Shown here piece after piece: positions 17,486-27,260 of a DNA stretch of 64,000 nucleotides. The DNA comes from Actinomycetales bacterium (GTDB taxonomy: Bacteria > Actinomycetota > Actinomycetes > Actinomycetales > Cellulomonadaceae). The notes below the pieces were generated by a model, which was not told the DNA's origin, ran no database searches, and was given only the letters and a program-made list of their open reading frames with translations. The stretch lies in NCBI GenBank assembly GCA_020444245.1, contig JAHLLI010000011.1:1-64000 (forward strand), read 5' to 3'. Each line of letters starts with the position of its first letter. Position 1 is the first letter of the stretch. Position numbers and translations under genes: made by a program.

Positions 17486-19662
17486 GCGGAGCCGGCGCCG
17501 GCCGCGCGGGTCGCTTCCTCGAGCAGCACCCCGCGCAGCGCCTCGGCGGTCAGCGGGCGCCACAGGCCGAATCCCTGCACGGCGTCGCAGCCGAGCGGCC
17601 GCAGGGCATCGAGCTGTTCAGGGGTCTCGACGCCCTCCACCACGACCGTGGCACCCACCGCCCTGGCCAGGTCGACCATGAAGCCGACCATCGCGACGTC
17701 CTGCGGGAGGCGTGCCGTGAACGACTGGTCGACCTTGAGCACGTCCACCGGGAGATCGCGCAGCAGTGCCAGCGAGGAGTAGCCGGTCCCGAAGTCGTCC
17801 AGGGCGATCCGCACCCCGAGCTCACGCAGCTCCTCGAGTCGCTCACCCGCCGCCGCCACGTCGGCCATCAGTGCGCTCTCGGTGATCTCCACCTGCACCG
17901 CCGTGGCCGGCAGACCGTGCTCGGCCAGTATCCGACCGAGCATCGCCACCGCGCCGGGCTCGGCGAGCTGGCGCGGTGACAGGTTCACCGACAGGACCAG
18001 GTCGGCCCACAGCTCCGAGCGCCAGCGCTGCACGGCGCCGACGGCCTGGTCGACGACCTGCCGGGTCAGCTCGTCGATCAGGCCGAGGTCCTCGGCCATC
18101 GGGACGAACGTCGACGGCGAGACCGGACCGCCCGCCCAGGTCCAGCGGGCGAGCGCCTCGACCCCCACCACCCGGAGCGGGTCGAGCGCGACCACCGGCT
18201 GGTAGGCGACCTCGAGCAGGTCACGCTCGACCGCCTCGCGCAGCGCGGCGTGCAGCTCGAAGCGCTGCCGCGCACCGGCCCGCTGACCGGGGTCGAACAC
18301 GGCGACGCGGTCCCGCCCGGCATCCTTGGCCTCGTACATCGCCACGTCGGCGTCCGCGAGGAGCTCCGCCGCGCCGGTGCCCTCCGGGACCCCGGCGGTC
18401 ACGCCGATCGACATCGTGACGCTCAGCTCGCGGTCGGCGATCCGCAGCGGCGCGCGCACCAGCTCCCGGATCCGCTCGGCCACCGCGACCGCGTCCGCGG
18501 TGCCGGCCAGGTCACCGCACAGGACGGCGAACTCGTCGCCACCGAGCCGCGCGACGGTGTCACCGGTCCGCACGGCGTGCCGGAGCCGCTCGCCGGTGGC
18601 CCGCAGGAGCTCGTCGCCCGCGGCGTGACCCAGGGAGTCGTTGACGTCCTTGAACCGGTCCAGGTCGCAGAACAGCACGGCGATCGGCTCGCGGCGACGC
18701 GCGGCCCGCGCCACCTCGACCTCGAGCCGGTCGGCCAGCAGCGCCCGGTTGGGCAGCCCGGTGAGCGCGTCGTGGGTGGCCGAGTGCGCCAGGGCGCGGG
18801 CCGCCTCGCGCTGCTCGGTGATGTCGATGGCGGCGATGCCCGTTCCGAGCGGCCCGTCGGAGCCGGGGACGGCGAAGAGCTGCAGCGTCCACCACCGTCC
18901 GGCGCACATCACCTCCAGCGGGGGCGCCGGGTGCCCGTCGCGCACCCGCTCCAGGTGGTGCACCAGCCCGGGCACCAGCGCGCCGATCTCGTCCACCGGC
19001 CGGCCCGGCAGCTCGCCGTCCCGCCACCCGCACATCCGGGTGAAGACCGGGTTCGACAGCACGAACCGGAGCTCGTTGTTCACCAGGGCCATGCCGATCG
19101 GCGCTACGTCGCCGAACGTGTCCAGCACCGCCACCGCGTCCGCCCTGGCCACCGCGGCGTCACGCAGCGCCTCGGACGAGGCGTGGACCACCACGGCGAT
19201 GAGCACCAGGCACAGCGCGCGTACCAGGGCCACCGGGAGGGGGCCGTCCGCGGCGCCCAGCGGGACGAGAGCCAGGTAGACGGCGGGCACCACGACCGCC
19301 ACCGCGGCGCCGGTCAGCCCGGGAAGCACCAGCGGGTACACCGCCGCGACCACGAACATCCACAGCAGGAAGTACCCGGACCCCTCGCCCTGCAGCGCCA
19401 TGAGGGCGAACGCCAGTCCCACGACCACCGCGAACCGGAAGACCACCGCCGACCGGGACTGCCATCCGGCCAGGCCGGTACCGCCGAGCGCCGCCAGGAT
19501 CACGACGGCCACCACCGCAGCGGTGGTCCACGCGGAGACCATCTCCACGGCCACCGCGTGCGCCGCGAGCGCGAGGACCGTCCACGGCTCGAGCAGCCGG
19601 ACGGCCCGCGGCACGATCTCGTCGCGGGCCGCCACACGGCTCGGCGGCTGCGGCGGGGTCAT
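17482..19662 (-). CDS. Membrane PAS-GGDEF-EAL c-di-GMP turnover protein
   Basis: 726 residues. Five or six N-terminal helices (about 25-165), a PAS domain (about 176-290), GGDEF (292-460) and EAL (468-715). GGDEF is intact at 374-378, with the RxxD inhibitory site RTGD at 365-368. The EAL domain keeps its catalytic set: EAL at 502-504, NLSPRQL, EITES, DDFGTGYSS, LKVD and VVEGVET. Both synthesis and hydrolysis of c-di-GMP are therefore possible. The start ATG sits six bases after TACCTT on the minus strand (leaderless). Sensor input is probably membrane-associated or via PAS. Confidence 0.95.
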   Translation of the reverse strand: MTPPQPPSRVAARDEIVPRAVRLLEPWTVLALAAHAVAVEMVSAWTTAAVVAVVILAALGGTGLAGWQSRSAVVFRFAVVVGLAFALMALQGEGSGYFLLWMFVVAAVYPLVLPGLTGAAVAVVVPAVYLALVPLGAADGPLPVALVRALCLVLIAVVVHASSEALRDAAVARADAVAVLDTFGDVAPIGMALVNNELRFVLSNPVFTRMCGWRDGELPGRPVDEIGALVPGLVHHLERVRDGHPAPPLEVMCAGRWWTLQLFAVPGSDGPLGTGIAAIDITEQREAARALAHSATHDALTGLPNRALLADRLEVEVARAARRREPIAVLFCDLDRFKDVNDSLGHAAGDELLRATGERLRHAVRTGDTVARLGGDEFAVLCGDLAGTADAVAVAERIRELVRAPLRIADRELSVTMSIGVTAGVPEGTGAAELLADADVAMYEAKDAGRDRVAVFDPGQRAGARQRFELHAALREAVERDLLEVAYQPVVALDPLRVVGVEALARWTWAGGPVSPSTFVPMAEDLGLIDELTRQVVDQAVGAVQRWRSELWADLVLSVNLSPRQLAEPGAVAMLGRILAEHGLPATAVQVEITESALMADVAAAGERLEELRELGVRIALDDFGTGYSSLALLRDLPVDVLKVDQSFTARLPQDVAMVGFMVDLARAVGATVVVEGVETPEQLDALRPLGCDAVQGFGLWRPLTAEALRGVLLEEATRAAGAGSA

Positions 19663-19668
19663 GCGCCG

Positions 19669-19674
19669 AAGGTA
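19669..19674 (-). promoter_or_regulatory. -10 element for leaderless GGDEF-EAL mRNA
   Basis: TACCTT on the minus strand, six bases, then ATG at 19662. Confidence 0.55.
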
Positions 19675-19693
19675 CCCGCGCGGCCGCCGCCGC

Positions 19694-21364
19694 TCACAGG
19701 GTCGCGAGCTCGCGTTCGAGGTCGGCGAGCCCGAGGGAGCCCAGGCCGAGGGCCGCGGTGTGCCACCTGCGCAGGTCGAAGCTCGTCCCCCTGGCCTCGG
19801 CCGCGCCGCGGGCCGCGGCCCGGCCGGCCAGCCAGGCACGCTCGCCGAGCTTGTAGCTGATCGCCTGGCCGGGCCAGCCCAGGTACCGCACTACCTCGGA
19901 GTCGACGAACGCCGCAGGGGATCCGCTGCGCGCCGCGAAGAACTCCCGGCCCAGCTCTGGGGTCCACCGGGCGCCGGGGTGGAAGTCCTGGTCCGCCGGG
20001 ACGGTCAGGCCCAGGTGCATGCCGAGGTCGATGACCACGCGCACCGCGCGCATCCGCTGGTTGTCCAGGTAGCCCAGCCGCACGCCGGGGTCGGCCAGGT
20101 ACCCGAGCTCGTCCACGAGGCGTTCGGCGTACAGCGCCCAGCCCTCGGTGGCCGCCGAGACCGACCCGAGACTCACCTGGAACATGGAGAGCTCGGCGGC
20201 CCGCGAGGCCCAGGTGCCCAGCTGCAGGTGGTGGCCGGGGACACCCTCGTGGTACCAGGTGCTCACCAGGTCGTGCAGCGGGAACCGGGTCCGGCCCAGG
20301 GTCGGGAGCCAGGTGCGCCCCGGACGGGAGAAGTCCAGCGAAGGTCGCGTGTAGTAGGGCGCGGCCGCCGCCCCGGCCGGGGCGATCCTCGCCTCGACCC
20401 GGCGCACCGGCTCGGCGATGTCGACGACCGAGCCGTCCAGGTCCGCGATCGCGCGGTCCATCATGGCCTGCAGCCAGTCCCGCACCTCCTCGACGCCCTC
20501 GACCGCCGGCCCCTCGCGGTCCAGGTACGCGAAGGCCGTGGCGACGTCGGCGCCGGGCAGCACCCGCTCGGCCTCGACGGCCATCTCGGCCGAGATCCGG
20601 TCCAGCTCGGCCCAGCCGAACGCGTACGCGTCCTCGGGATCCACCGCCGCGCCCAGGAACTGCCGCGCCGAGAGCAGGTACCGCTCGCGCCCGACGGCGT
20701 CGGGCACGTCCGCGACCGCCGGCAGGTAGGTGCCACGCAGCCAGGCGGCCAGCTCGGCGACCGCTCCGGTCGCCGCGTCGGCCGCGCGCTCCGCCCTGCC
20801 ACGCACCTGGTCGGGGGCGTCCGCGACGAACCCGGTGAACCAGCCGTCGGCCACCCAGGCGTCGAGCTGGCCGGCGACCGCCTCGGCCTGGCGCGCCGCG
20901 CTGCGGTGCGCGGTGTCGAGCCCGTGGACGAGCGCGGCCCGGTACGACATCGCAGCACCCGCCACCCGGGCCATCCGCGCCGCCACCACCTCCCAGTCCT
21001 CGGCGGTGGCCGTCGGCATCAGCAGGAACAGGCTCTGCAGCTGGTGGACCGGCGAGGCGATCGGGCGCAGGCTCACCAGGTCCTCACCGGCGTCGTGCAG
21101 GGCGAGCGCGGTCTGGAGCCGTTCGCGCAGCAGCGTCGCGCAGCGCCGGTCGTCGGCCGTCGGGGTCCCGGTCCGCTCGGCCTCGTCGAGCTCGGCGAGC
21201 ACGTCGCGAGCCGCCTCCGCACGGGCGGCCGACCCGTCGGGCGACAGGTCCGGCATCCGGGTGTCACCCGGTCGGGTGCCGAGTGCGGTGCCCACGGCGG
21301 GATCGAGGTCCGCGAGCGTCTCGACCCAGCGGTCGGCCACCTGGCGTGGGGTGTCAGCGGTCAT
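19694..21364 (-). CDS. DUF885 family protein (putative zinc peptidase)
   Basis: 556 residues, typical for the family. The conserved HEGVPGHH is at 372-379, a variant HExxxGHH metal site expected to bind zinc; downstream conserved stretches include EGWALYAERL and YLGWPGQAISY. No signal peptide, so probably a cytoplasmic peptidase; substrates of DUF885 proteins are not well established. The ATG at 21364 is selected because TAGCGT lies seven bases upstream (leaderless); the frame stays open for 28 more codons without a better start. Its 5' end faces the chemoreceptor gene. Confidence 0.9.
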   Translation of the reverse strand: MTADTPRQVADRWVETLADLDPAVGTALGTRPGDTRMPDLSPDGSAARAEAARDVLAELDEAERTGTPTADDRRCATLLRERLQTALALHDAGEDLVSLRPIASPVHQLQSLFLLMPTATAEDWEVVAARMARVAGAAMSYRAALVHGLDTAHRSAARQAEAVAGQLDAWVADGWFTGFVADAPDQVRGRAERAADAATGAVAELAAWLRGTYLPAVADVPDAVGRERYLLSARQFLGAAVDPEDAYAFGWAELDRISAEMAVEAERVLPGADVATAFAYLDREGPAVEGVEEVRDWLQAMMDRAIADLDGSVVDIAEPVRRVEARIAPAGAAAAPYYTRPSLDFSRPGRTWLPTLGRTRFPLHDLVSTWYHEGVPGHHLQLGTWASRAAELSMFQVSLGSVSAATEGWALYAERLVDELGYLADPGVRLGYLDNQRMRAVRVVIDLGMHLGLTVPADQDFHPGARWTPELGREFFAARSGSPAAFVDSEVVRYLGWPGQAISYKLGERAWLAGRAAARGAAEARGTSFDLRRWHTAALGLGSLGLADLERELATL

Positions 21365-21371
21365 GCCGTCG

Positions 21372-21377
21372 ACGCTA
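21372..21377 (-). promoter_or_regulatory. -10 element for leaderless DUF885 mRNA
   Basis: TAGCGT on the minus strand, seven bases, then ATG at 21364. Confidence 0.5.
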
Positions 21378-21498
21378 CCGGCCCCGCCCGAGCTGTCCGG
21401 AACCATGGGATTGACGGCAGACCAGGACACATCTCCCGATCCGCTCACAACCGGGCTCCCCCTGCCGACCGTGAGGTCGGGATCGAAGGAGACATGTG

Positions 21499-23391
21499 AT
21501 GCGCATCTGGAGCCGCCTTCCGCTGGCGGGCAAGCTGGTCCTCGTCAGCTCCGCCCTGGTGGTGGCCGCCACGGCCACCGGCGTGGCCACGACTCTGCAG
21601 GTCAGCGAGCGTCTGACGTCCGCGGCGGTGGACCGGGCCGTGGAGGACGCGGCCGCCGGGTTCACCCAGGCCGTCAACGAGCAGACCAAGCGTGCCGAGT
21701 CGATGGCGGTCCTGGTCGCCCAGGACCCCGAGGTGCGCGCGGCCTTCGCGGCCGGCGACCGGGACCGGCTGCTGGCCCTGACCGAGGACTCGTTCGCCGT
21801 CCTGAAGGCCGACTACGGGCTCCAGCAGCTGCAGTTCCACACCCCGCCGGCGACCTCGTTCCTGCGCGTCCACAAGCCGGAGAAGTCCGGCGACGACCTG
21901 TCGTCGTTCCGCCACACGGTGGTGGCCGCGAACGCCGACCAGACGATGGTCTCGGGTATCGAGAGCGGTGTGGCCGGCCTCGGCCTGCGGGCCGTGGTCC
22001 CGGTCCAGGGCCCCGACGGCGCCCACATCGGAACCGTCGAGTTCGGGCTGTCCGTCGACCAGTCCTTCCTCGACCGGTTCCACGAGTCGTTCGGGGTCGA
22101 CGCCGCGCTCCTCCTGCCCGCCGAGGACGGCACGTACACGCTCGCCGCGACCACGTTCGCCACAGCCCCGTCCCTGACCGACGCCGAGGCCGCCGCCGCC
22201 ATGAACGGTGACACCCTGCGCCAGCAGGCCGACCTGGGCGGGGTGCCCACCGTGGTGACCGGTGAGGCCCTGATGGACTACTCCGGCGCGCCGGCGGGCG
22301 TCCTGGTGCTGGGCATCGACGTCAGCTCGCTCACCTCGGTGGCCGCCACGGCCCGCACCCAGGGATTGCTGGCCGGGCTCGTCGTGCTCGTGGTCGGGCT
22401 CGTGCTGTCGCTCCTCGTCGCGCGTGCCATCGGCCGGTCGATCACCGAGCCGGTGGGCCGGCTCGGTGCGCTGCTCGCGCGCGTCGCCGGCGGTGACCTG
22501 ACCCAGCGCGCCGAGCGCCAGGGATCCCGCGAGGTCGTCGAGATGGCCGACTCGCTCAACGCCACGCTCGACTCGATCGGTGGGACGGTCCGCTCCATCC
22601 GGGACGCCTCGCGGCGCCTCGCGGCGTCCTCCGAGGGGATGGCAGGCGTGGTCGGCGACCTGTCGATCCGCACCGAGGAGGCGACCCAGGGCGCCCAGGC
22701 CGCCGCAGGTACCTCCGGCGAGGTCTCCTCGCACGTCTCCGTGGTCGCCTCGGCGACCACCGAGATGGGCGCGTCGATCGCGGAGATCGCCTCCTCGGCG
22801 GCGACCGCGGCCGAGGTCGCGCACCGGGCCCGCGAGACCGCGGACCGGACCGGCGTGACCGTCGGGCAGCTCAGCGCCGCGACCGCCGAGATCGGCGAGG
22901 CCGTCCGCACGGTGACCGCGATCGCCGGTCAGACCAACCTGCTCGCCCTCAACGCCACCATCGAGTCGGCGCGGGTCGGCGAGGCCGGCAAGGGCTTCGC
23001 CGTCGTGGCAAGCGAGGTCAAGGAGCTGGCCCAGCAGACGGCCCACTTCACCGAGGAGATCTCGGCGAAGATCGAGGCGATCCGCTCCGGGTCGGACGCC
23101 GCCGTCGCGGCGATCGCCGAGATCTCCGAGGTCGTCGAGCAGGTCAACGACCTGCAGCAGGCGATCGCCTCGGCCGTCGAGCAGCAGTCCGCGACGACCG
23201 CCGAGATCGGTCGGTCGGTCAACGAGGCGGCGGGCGGGACCGAGGAGATCGCGCGGGCGATGTCCGGCGTGGTGGCCACGGCCCAGGCGGCCCTCGGTGA
23301 CGCCCGTGCCACCGACCGGGCCTCGCACGACCTGGCCGAGCTCGCGACCCAGCTGGACGGCCTGGTGCAGCACTTCGATCTCGCCGACTGA
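21499..23391 (+). CDS. Methyl-accepting chemotaxis protein
   Basis: 630 residues. First membrane helix about 11-32, a CACHE-like extracytoplasmic sensor (about 33-285), second helix (about 287-310), HAMP (about 310-362) and the long coiled-coil signalling domain. The hairpin tip that contacts CheA/CheW reads [18 protein letters not shown]. The ATG at 21499 has AAGGAG seven bases upstream. No other chemotaxis or flagellar gene is in the window, so it is an orphan receptor here. A stem-loop terminator follows the stop. Confidence 0.95.
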   Translation: MRIWSRLPLAGKLVLVSSALVVAATATGVATTLQVSERLTSAAVDRAVEDAAAGFTQAVNEQTKRAESMAVLVAQDPEVRAAFAAGDRDRLLALTEDSFAVLKADYGLQQLQFHTPPATSFLRVHKPEKSGDDLSSFRHTVVAANADQTMVSGIESGVAGLGLRAVVPVQGPDGAHIGTVEFGLSVDQSFLDRFHESFGVDAALLLPAEDGTYTLAATTFATAPSLTDAEAAAAMNGDTLRQQADLGGVPTVVTGEALMDYSGAPAGVLVLGIDVSSLTSVAATARTQGLLAGLVVLVVGLVLSLLVARAIGRSITEPVGRLGALLARVAGGDLTQRAERQGSREVVEMADSLNATLDSIGGTVRSIRDASRRLAASSEGMAGVVGDLSIRTEEATQGAQAAAGTSGEVSSHVSVVASATTEMGASIAEIASSAATAAEVAHRARETADRTGVTVGQLSAATAEIGEAVRTVTAIAGQTNLLALNATIESARVGEAGKGFAVVASEVKELAQQTAHFTEEISAKIEAIRSGSDAAVAAIAEISEVVEQVNDLQQAIASAVEQQSATTAEIGRSVNEAAGGTEEIARAMSGVVATAQAALGDARATDRASHDLAELATQLDGLVQHFDLAD

Positions 23392-23398
23392 GTCGACC

Positions 23399-23424
23399 CC
23401 CGGGTCCCACCATGTGGGCCCGGG
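23399..23424 (+). terminator. Stem-loop after chemoreceptor gene
   Basis: CCCGGGTCCCAC / GTGGGCCCGGG around a CAT loop, one bulged T; lies 8 bases after the stop. No U-tract, as usual in high-GC genomes. Confidence 0.6.
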
Positions 23425-23621
23425 CTGGGCCTCGGGCGCGGCGCGTGCGAGGGTCCCGTGCCATGCGAGCCGACCTGGTCCCGGGTGCGCTCGCCCCTGC
23501 CCGGAGCCTGACGGCCCGGCGCCCCCTGGTCTGTCGAATGTGCTGCTGCCGGCCGTAGCCGGTCCCTCAGCCCTGACGACCTCTGCCGCGCCCGCGCGCG
23601 GCTCGCACCAGGAAGCACCCC

Positions 23622-23852
23622 ATGGCACCCAGCCGTCCCGTGCCGCGCCCGTCGGCGCGCGGCGTGACCGTCGTGCTCGACCTCCCCGACGCCTCACCCG
23701 GGGACCTGTTCGACGTCGCCGACACCCTGCACTCGCTCGCCCTCGACCTCGTTCCAGGGGCGAGCGCGCACACCGAGGTCCACCTCGGTGTCCCCGAGGC
23801 GGCACCCGGCCGCCTCCCGACCGCACCATCACCGACCGGAGGAGCACCATGA
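23622..23852 (+). CDS. Small hypothetical protein coupled to carbonic anhydrase
   Basis: 76 residues. The central part (VTVVLDLPDASPGDLFDVAD) is a plausible beta/alpha soluble segment between Pro-rich ends. I recognise no family. Support for being real: AGGA about nine bases before the ATG, and a stop that overlaps the carbonic anhydrase start as ATGA, so the two would be translationally coupled. Confidence 0.5.
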   Translation: MAPSRPVPRPSARGVTVVLDLPDASPGDLFDVADTLHSLALDLVPGASAHTEVHLGVPEAAPGRLPTAPSPTGGAP

Positions 23853-24343
23853 CCGTCACCGATGAGCTCGTCACTGCCGCGGCCCGCTACGCCGACGCCT
23901 TCACCGGCGGTCCGCTGCCGATGCCGCCGTCACGGCGGGTGGCGGTCGTGGCGTGCATGGACGCGCGGCTCGACGTCTACCGGCTGCTCGGGCTGTCCGA
24001 GGGCGAGGCGCACGTGATCCGCAACGCCGGTGGCGTGGTGACCGCTGACGTCCTGCGCTCGCTGGCCATCTCCCAGCGGCTGCTGGGCACGACCGAGATC
24101 GTCCTGGTGCACCACACCGACTGCGGCATGCTCACCTTCGCCGACGACGAGCTGCGCACCGCCATCCAGGCCGACACCGGGGTCAAGCCGCTGTGGGCCG
24201 CCGAGGCGTTCACCGACCTGGACGCCGACGTGCGCCAGTCGGCGGGGCGGATCGCTGCGGAGACCGCCGTGCCGCACCGCTCGGCCGTGCGCGGGTTCGT
24301 GTTCGACGTCGCGGACGGGTCGCTGCGCGAGGTCGCGCTGTGA
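23849..24343 (+). CDS. Beta-class carbonic anhydrase
   Basis: 164 residues, a short beta-type enzyme interconverting CO2 and bicarbonate. Zinc ligands Cys36 (ACMDARLD), His89 and Cys92 (HHTDCG) and the Asp38-Arg40 dyad are all present. The ATG has GGAGGAGC six bases upstream, inside the preceding small gene, and overlaps its stop. Followed by a strong bidirectional stem-loop. Confidence 0.93.
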   Translation: MTVTDELVTAAARYADAFTGGPLPMPPSRRVAVVACMDARLDVYRLLGLSEGEAHVIRNAGGVVTADVLRSLAISQRLLGTTEIVLVHHTDCGMLTFADDELRTAIQADTGVKPLWAAEAFTDLDADVRQSAGRIAAETAVPHRSAVRGFVFDVADGSLREVAL

Positions 24344-24358
24344 CGCGGCCGTGAGGTG

Positions 24359-24400
24359 CCGGCTGCCCGCCCCGGCTCTCAGCCCGGGGTGGGCAGCCGG
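24359..24400. terminator. Bidirectional terminator hairpin
   Basis: CCGGCTGCCC (24359-24368) pairs with GGGCAGCCGG (24391-24400), extended inward by a G-U and CCCCGG/CCGGGG: a 17-pair stem with an 8-base loop. It separates the convergent carbonic anhydrase and hypothetical genes and covers the latter's stop codon. Confidence 0.75.
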
Positions 24401-25065
24401 TCCGACCCCCGGACCGGCCACGCCTCGAGCTCGGCGGCGGCGAGCAGGTCCTCGACCGCGGCCACGCTCGCGCCCACCAGCGTGCACCGGCGGTCCGGCG
24501 CCGTGACCACGCACCAGGCGCGGTCCTGGGGCCAGAACGCGGCGGGCGACCGGGCCCACCAGCGTCCGGGTTCGTCGCTGAAGGCGAGCGGCACCGCCGC
24601 GTCGAGCGGGCCCGCGACCAGCAGGAGGTCTCCGCCCGCGAGTCGCACGGTGCCCGCGTGCGGCGGGCGACCGGCCGCGCCCGGCCACTGCTCGGGCAGC
24701 GCGAACGTGCACTCCGCGGGGGTCCGGGTGTGCCCGGCGAGCACGTCGCACAGCGCGGCGAGCTGCTCAGGGGGCAACGTGCCGACGGGTGGGTCGCCGA
24801 TGCCGGCTCCGGCCAGCTCCGACCAGCCGGTCAGCGCGTGCACCCGCTGTCCGAGCAGCGTCGCGGCCTCGGCCCACGTGGTCCACGACTCCTCGGTCGT
24901 CACGGGGTGGAGCAGCCGCGCGTAGCCGGCGAAGCCCGCGGGTACCACGGAGTCCACGGTGCCGGCCGAGCCGGCCGAGCCTGCCGTGGCTCCGTCGGGG
25001 GTGCGGAGCCGGCGCACGACCCAGGCCGCCGCCTGCCCGTCCTCGAGCGCCTGCACCGTCTGCAC
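24379..25065 (-). CDS. Hypothetical protein
   Basis: 228 residues, soluble, no membrane helix, rich in Ala, Trp and Pro. The C-terminal third (DRAWCVVTAPDRRCTLVGAS) suggests a compact alpha/beta fold. I do not recognise a family. The GTG at 25065 lies six bases after CACCAT on the minus strand, a weaker match to the leaderless promoter pattern. It diverges from the YihY-like gene. Confidence 0.75.
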   Translation of the reverse strand: MQTVQALEDGQAAAWVVRRLRTPDGATAGSAGSAGTVDSVVPAGFAGYARLLHPVTTEESWTTWAEAATLLGQRVHALTGWSELAGAGIGDPPVGTLPPEQLAALCDVLAGHTRTPAECTFALPEQWPGAAGRPPHAGTVRLAGGDLLLVAGPLDAAVPLAFSDEPGRWWARSPAAFWPQDRAWCVVTAPDRRCTLVGASVAAVEDLLAAAELEAWPVRGSDRLPTPG

Positions 25066-25143
25066 ACCCCTATGGTGCCCGGCCCGCCGCCGCGCCGCGG
25101 TGCACGGGTGCGTCGACCCGCCGGGTGCGGGAAGGTGGACGCG

Positions 25144-26097
25144 ATGAGAGTCACCCGGGACGACGTCGTGTCAAGGGTGCTTCCCGCCGACGGACGGACC
25201 GGGCGCGGCGTGGGCCTGTGGCGCCTGACGGTCCGCACGGTCGTCGACAGCATGGACGACCACGTCCCAGGGCTCGCCGCCGAGATGGCGTTCTTCGCCG
25301 TGCTGTCCCTGCCGCCGCTGCTGCTCGCGGTGCTCGGCTCGGTGGGCTTCGTGCTCGACGGCCTAGAGCCGGGCGAGCTGGCGGAGCTGGAGCAGCGGAT
25401 CCTCGACGGGCTCGCGACGGTGCTGTCGCCGAGCACCGTCGACGAGGTGCTGGCCACCCCGATCCACCACCTGCTGCGCGAGGGCCGCAGCGACGTGCTC
25501 TCGCTCGGCATCCTGCTGACCCTGTGGTCGGCCTCGAGGGCCGCGAACGTGCTGCTGCGCACGGTGGGGATCGCCTACGACCAGACCGACCTGCGGCCCG
25601 CGTGGAAGCGGCGCGTGGTGGCGCTCGGCATCACGCTGGTGGGCATCGTGACGGCGGTCGCCGCGCTGCCGCTGCTGGTGATCGGGCCGCGCCTGACCGC
25701 CGACGCCGTCGCGGCCCTCGGCCTGGATCCTGGCCTGTCCCGGCTGTGGCCGGTGCTCGCCTGGACGGGGGTCGTCGTGCTCCTCGTCGTGGCCCTGACC
25801 TGGCTCTACCAGGTGGCGCCCGGCTGGCACACGCCCTGGCGCCGCGACCTGCCCGGCGCCGTGCTGGCCGTGGGGCTGTGGCTGCTCGCCGGCTTCGGGC
25901 TGCGGATCTACACCTCGACGTTCGCGACGTTCACGCAGGGCACGACGTACGCCGGGCTGGCGGCGCCGCTCGTGCTGCTGCTGTGGGTGTACGTCACGGC
26001 CTTCGCCCTGCTGCTCGGCGCGGAGCTCAACGCGGAGATCGAGAAGGCGTGGCCGACGATCGACCGCTCGCCGGACGGCGAGCAGCTCACGTCCTGA
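25144..26097 (+). CDS. YihY/virulence factor BrkB family membrane protein
   Basis: 317 residues with six membrane helices and the family landmarks PGLAAEMAFFAVLSLPPLLL near residue 43, the SASRAANVLLRTVGIAYDQ loop, and FTQGTTYAGLAAPLVLLLWVY near the end. The family (once mis-annotated as RNase BN) has no settled function. The ATG at 25144 follows GGGAAGGTGG. Confidence 0.9.
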   Translation: MRVTRDDVVSRVLPADGRTGRGVGLWRLTVRTVVDSMDDHVPGLAAEMAFFAVLSLPPLLLAVLGSVGFVLDGLEPGELAELEQRILDGLATVLSPSTVDEVLATPIHHLLREGRSDVLSLGILLTLWSASRAANVLLRTVGIAYDQTDLRPAWKRRVVALGITLVGIVTAVAALPLLVIGPRLTADAVAALGLDPGLSRLWPVLAWTGVVVLLVVALTWLYQVAPGWHTPWRRDLPGAVLAVGLWLLAGFGLRIYTSTFATFTQGTTYAGLAAPLVLLLWVYVTAFALLLGAELNAEIEKAWPTIDRSPDGEQLTS

Positions 26098-26166
26098 GCT
26101 CGACCTCCGCCTCGAAGGGTGCGGTGCCGCACCACGTCCTCGCGGACGGCGTCGATCTCCGAGCGG

Positions 26167-26655
26167 TCAGCGCAGGGCGTGGGCGACGGCGGCGGGCACC
26201 TCGGTGGGCACCACGAGCACCGGGACGGTGGCGAACTCCAGGACCCGCAGCGTCGTGGAGCCGACCGTCGGCAGCGCGTGCCCCGGACGCGCGACCCGGG
26301 CCAGCACCACCAGGTCCGCCCCGCAGGCGGACGCCTCGGCGAGGATCTGGGCGCCCACCGAGCCGTGCCGCATCGTCCCGCTGGCCTCCACGCCCACGCG
26401 CTCGGCGAGGGCGCTCACATGGTGCAGGGCGGCGACGCCGCCCTCCTCGAGCAGGCGCCCGTGCGTCGCAGCGTCGGGGGCGATCCCGGCCGCTCCGCCG
26501 TAGGAGGCCGCATGCTCGAACGGCTCGATCACGGTGAGCGCGCGGACCTGCGCGTGCAGGGCCGCGGCGTAGGCCACCGCGACCCGGGCCGCGGCGAACG
26601 CGGGCTCGGAGTCGTTGACGGCCACCAGCACGGTACCGACGGGCGCGGTGTTCAT
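26167..26655 (-). CDS. Universal stress protein (UspA family)
   Basis: 162 residues, a single Usp domain with the opening beta strand TVLVAVNDSEPAF and the end strand VPVLVVPTE. The nucleotide-binding GxxG...GS loop is shortened (GHALPTVGSTT), so ATP binding is uncertain. The ATG overlaps the stop of V-ATPase subunit D (ATGA), making it the last gene of the V-ATPase operon; it may link ATPase expression to stress or energy state, which is inference. Confidence 0.9.
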   Translation of the reverse strand: MNTAPVGTVLVAVNDSEPAFAAARVAVAYAAALHAQVRALTVIEPFEHAASYGGAAGIAPDAATHGRLLEEGGVAALHHVSALAERVGVEASGTMRHGSVGAQILAEASACGADLVVLARVARPGHALPTVGSTTLRVLEFATVPVLVVPTEVPAAVAHALR

Positions 26656-27260
26656 CGGTCCACCCTCCCCTGCCCTGCCGAGGCCCCGGCGGCCCAGCGC
26701 AGCCGGAGTCCCTCCTCGAGCTCGAGATCGGCCAGGGCACGCTCGATCGTCGCCAGGTCGGACTCCAGGCGCGGCACCCAGCGGCGCTCGACCGCCCGCT
26801 GCCGGGTCCGCGTCGCGGCCAGCTCGGCGCGCACCGCGGCGGCTGCGCGGCGGGCGGCGGCGTGCGCGACCCCCGCGTCCAACGCCTCGACGTGGGCGCG
26901 CGCGGCGAGGGCCAGCGCGGACGAGCCGCCGATGTCGCGCGGCGCGGGCGACAGGGTCGAGGAGTCCACCGGGAAGACCACCCCCATCGCCCCGCCCAGC
27001 TGGACCCGCGCCTGAGCGGCGCCGGGCGGCGCGGCGGCCTGGATCGCCAAGGGGCCGTCCAGCCCCGCCGCGCGCCCCGCCCAGCGACGCGCCTCGACCG
27101 CGGCTGCCCGCCACTGCTCGCCGGTGCGCTCGGCCACCAGGTCCAGGCGCTCGACCTCCTCGACGAGGATGCGGCGCTTGCGGTCGAGCAGCTCGGCGCC
27201 GTGCCGCGCCACGACCAGCCGCCGCTGCACCCGGACCCGCGCCGCCCGCCCGACGTCCAT
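26652..27260 (-). CDS. V-type ATPase subunit D (central stalk)
   Basis: 202 residues, usual length about 210. Long N- and C-terminal helices (residues 3-65 and 125-190) that form the rotor coiled coil, with the family-type motif LLDRKRRILVEEVERL. Couples A3B3 catalysis to c-ring rotation. The ATG at 27260 overlaps the subunit B stop by one base (TGATG); a GTG one codon upstream is an alternative. Position immediately after subunit B is conserved in V-type operons. Confidence 0.92.
   Translation of the reverse strand: MDVGRAARVRVQRRLVVARHGAELLDRKRRILVEEVERLDLVAERTGEQWRAAAVEARRWAGRAAGLDGPLAIQAAAPPGAAQARVQLGGAMGVVFPVDSSTLSPAPRDIGGSSALALAARAHVEALDAGVAHAAARRAAAAVRAELAATRTRQRAVERRWVPRLESDLATIERALADLELEEGLRLRWAAGASAGQGRVDR

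Noticed and set aside
18250-19860. 536-codon plus-strand frame opposite the GGDEF-EAL gene
   Set aside because: Shadow of the codon bias of the real gene; no start signal and no recognisable domain.
21445-23874. 809-codon minus-strand frame opposite the chemoreceptor
   Set aside because: Composition is Gly/Arg/His-rich without motifs; the plus strand encodes an unmistakable MCP with its own ribosome binding site.
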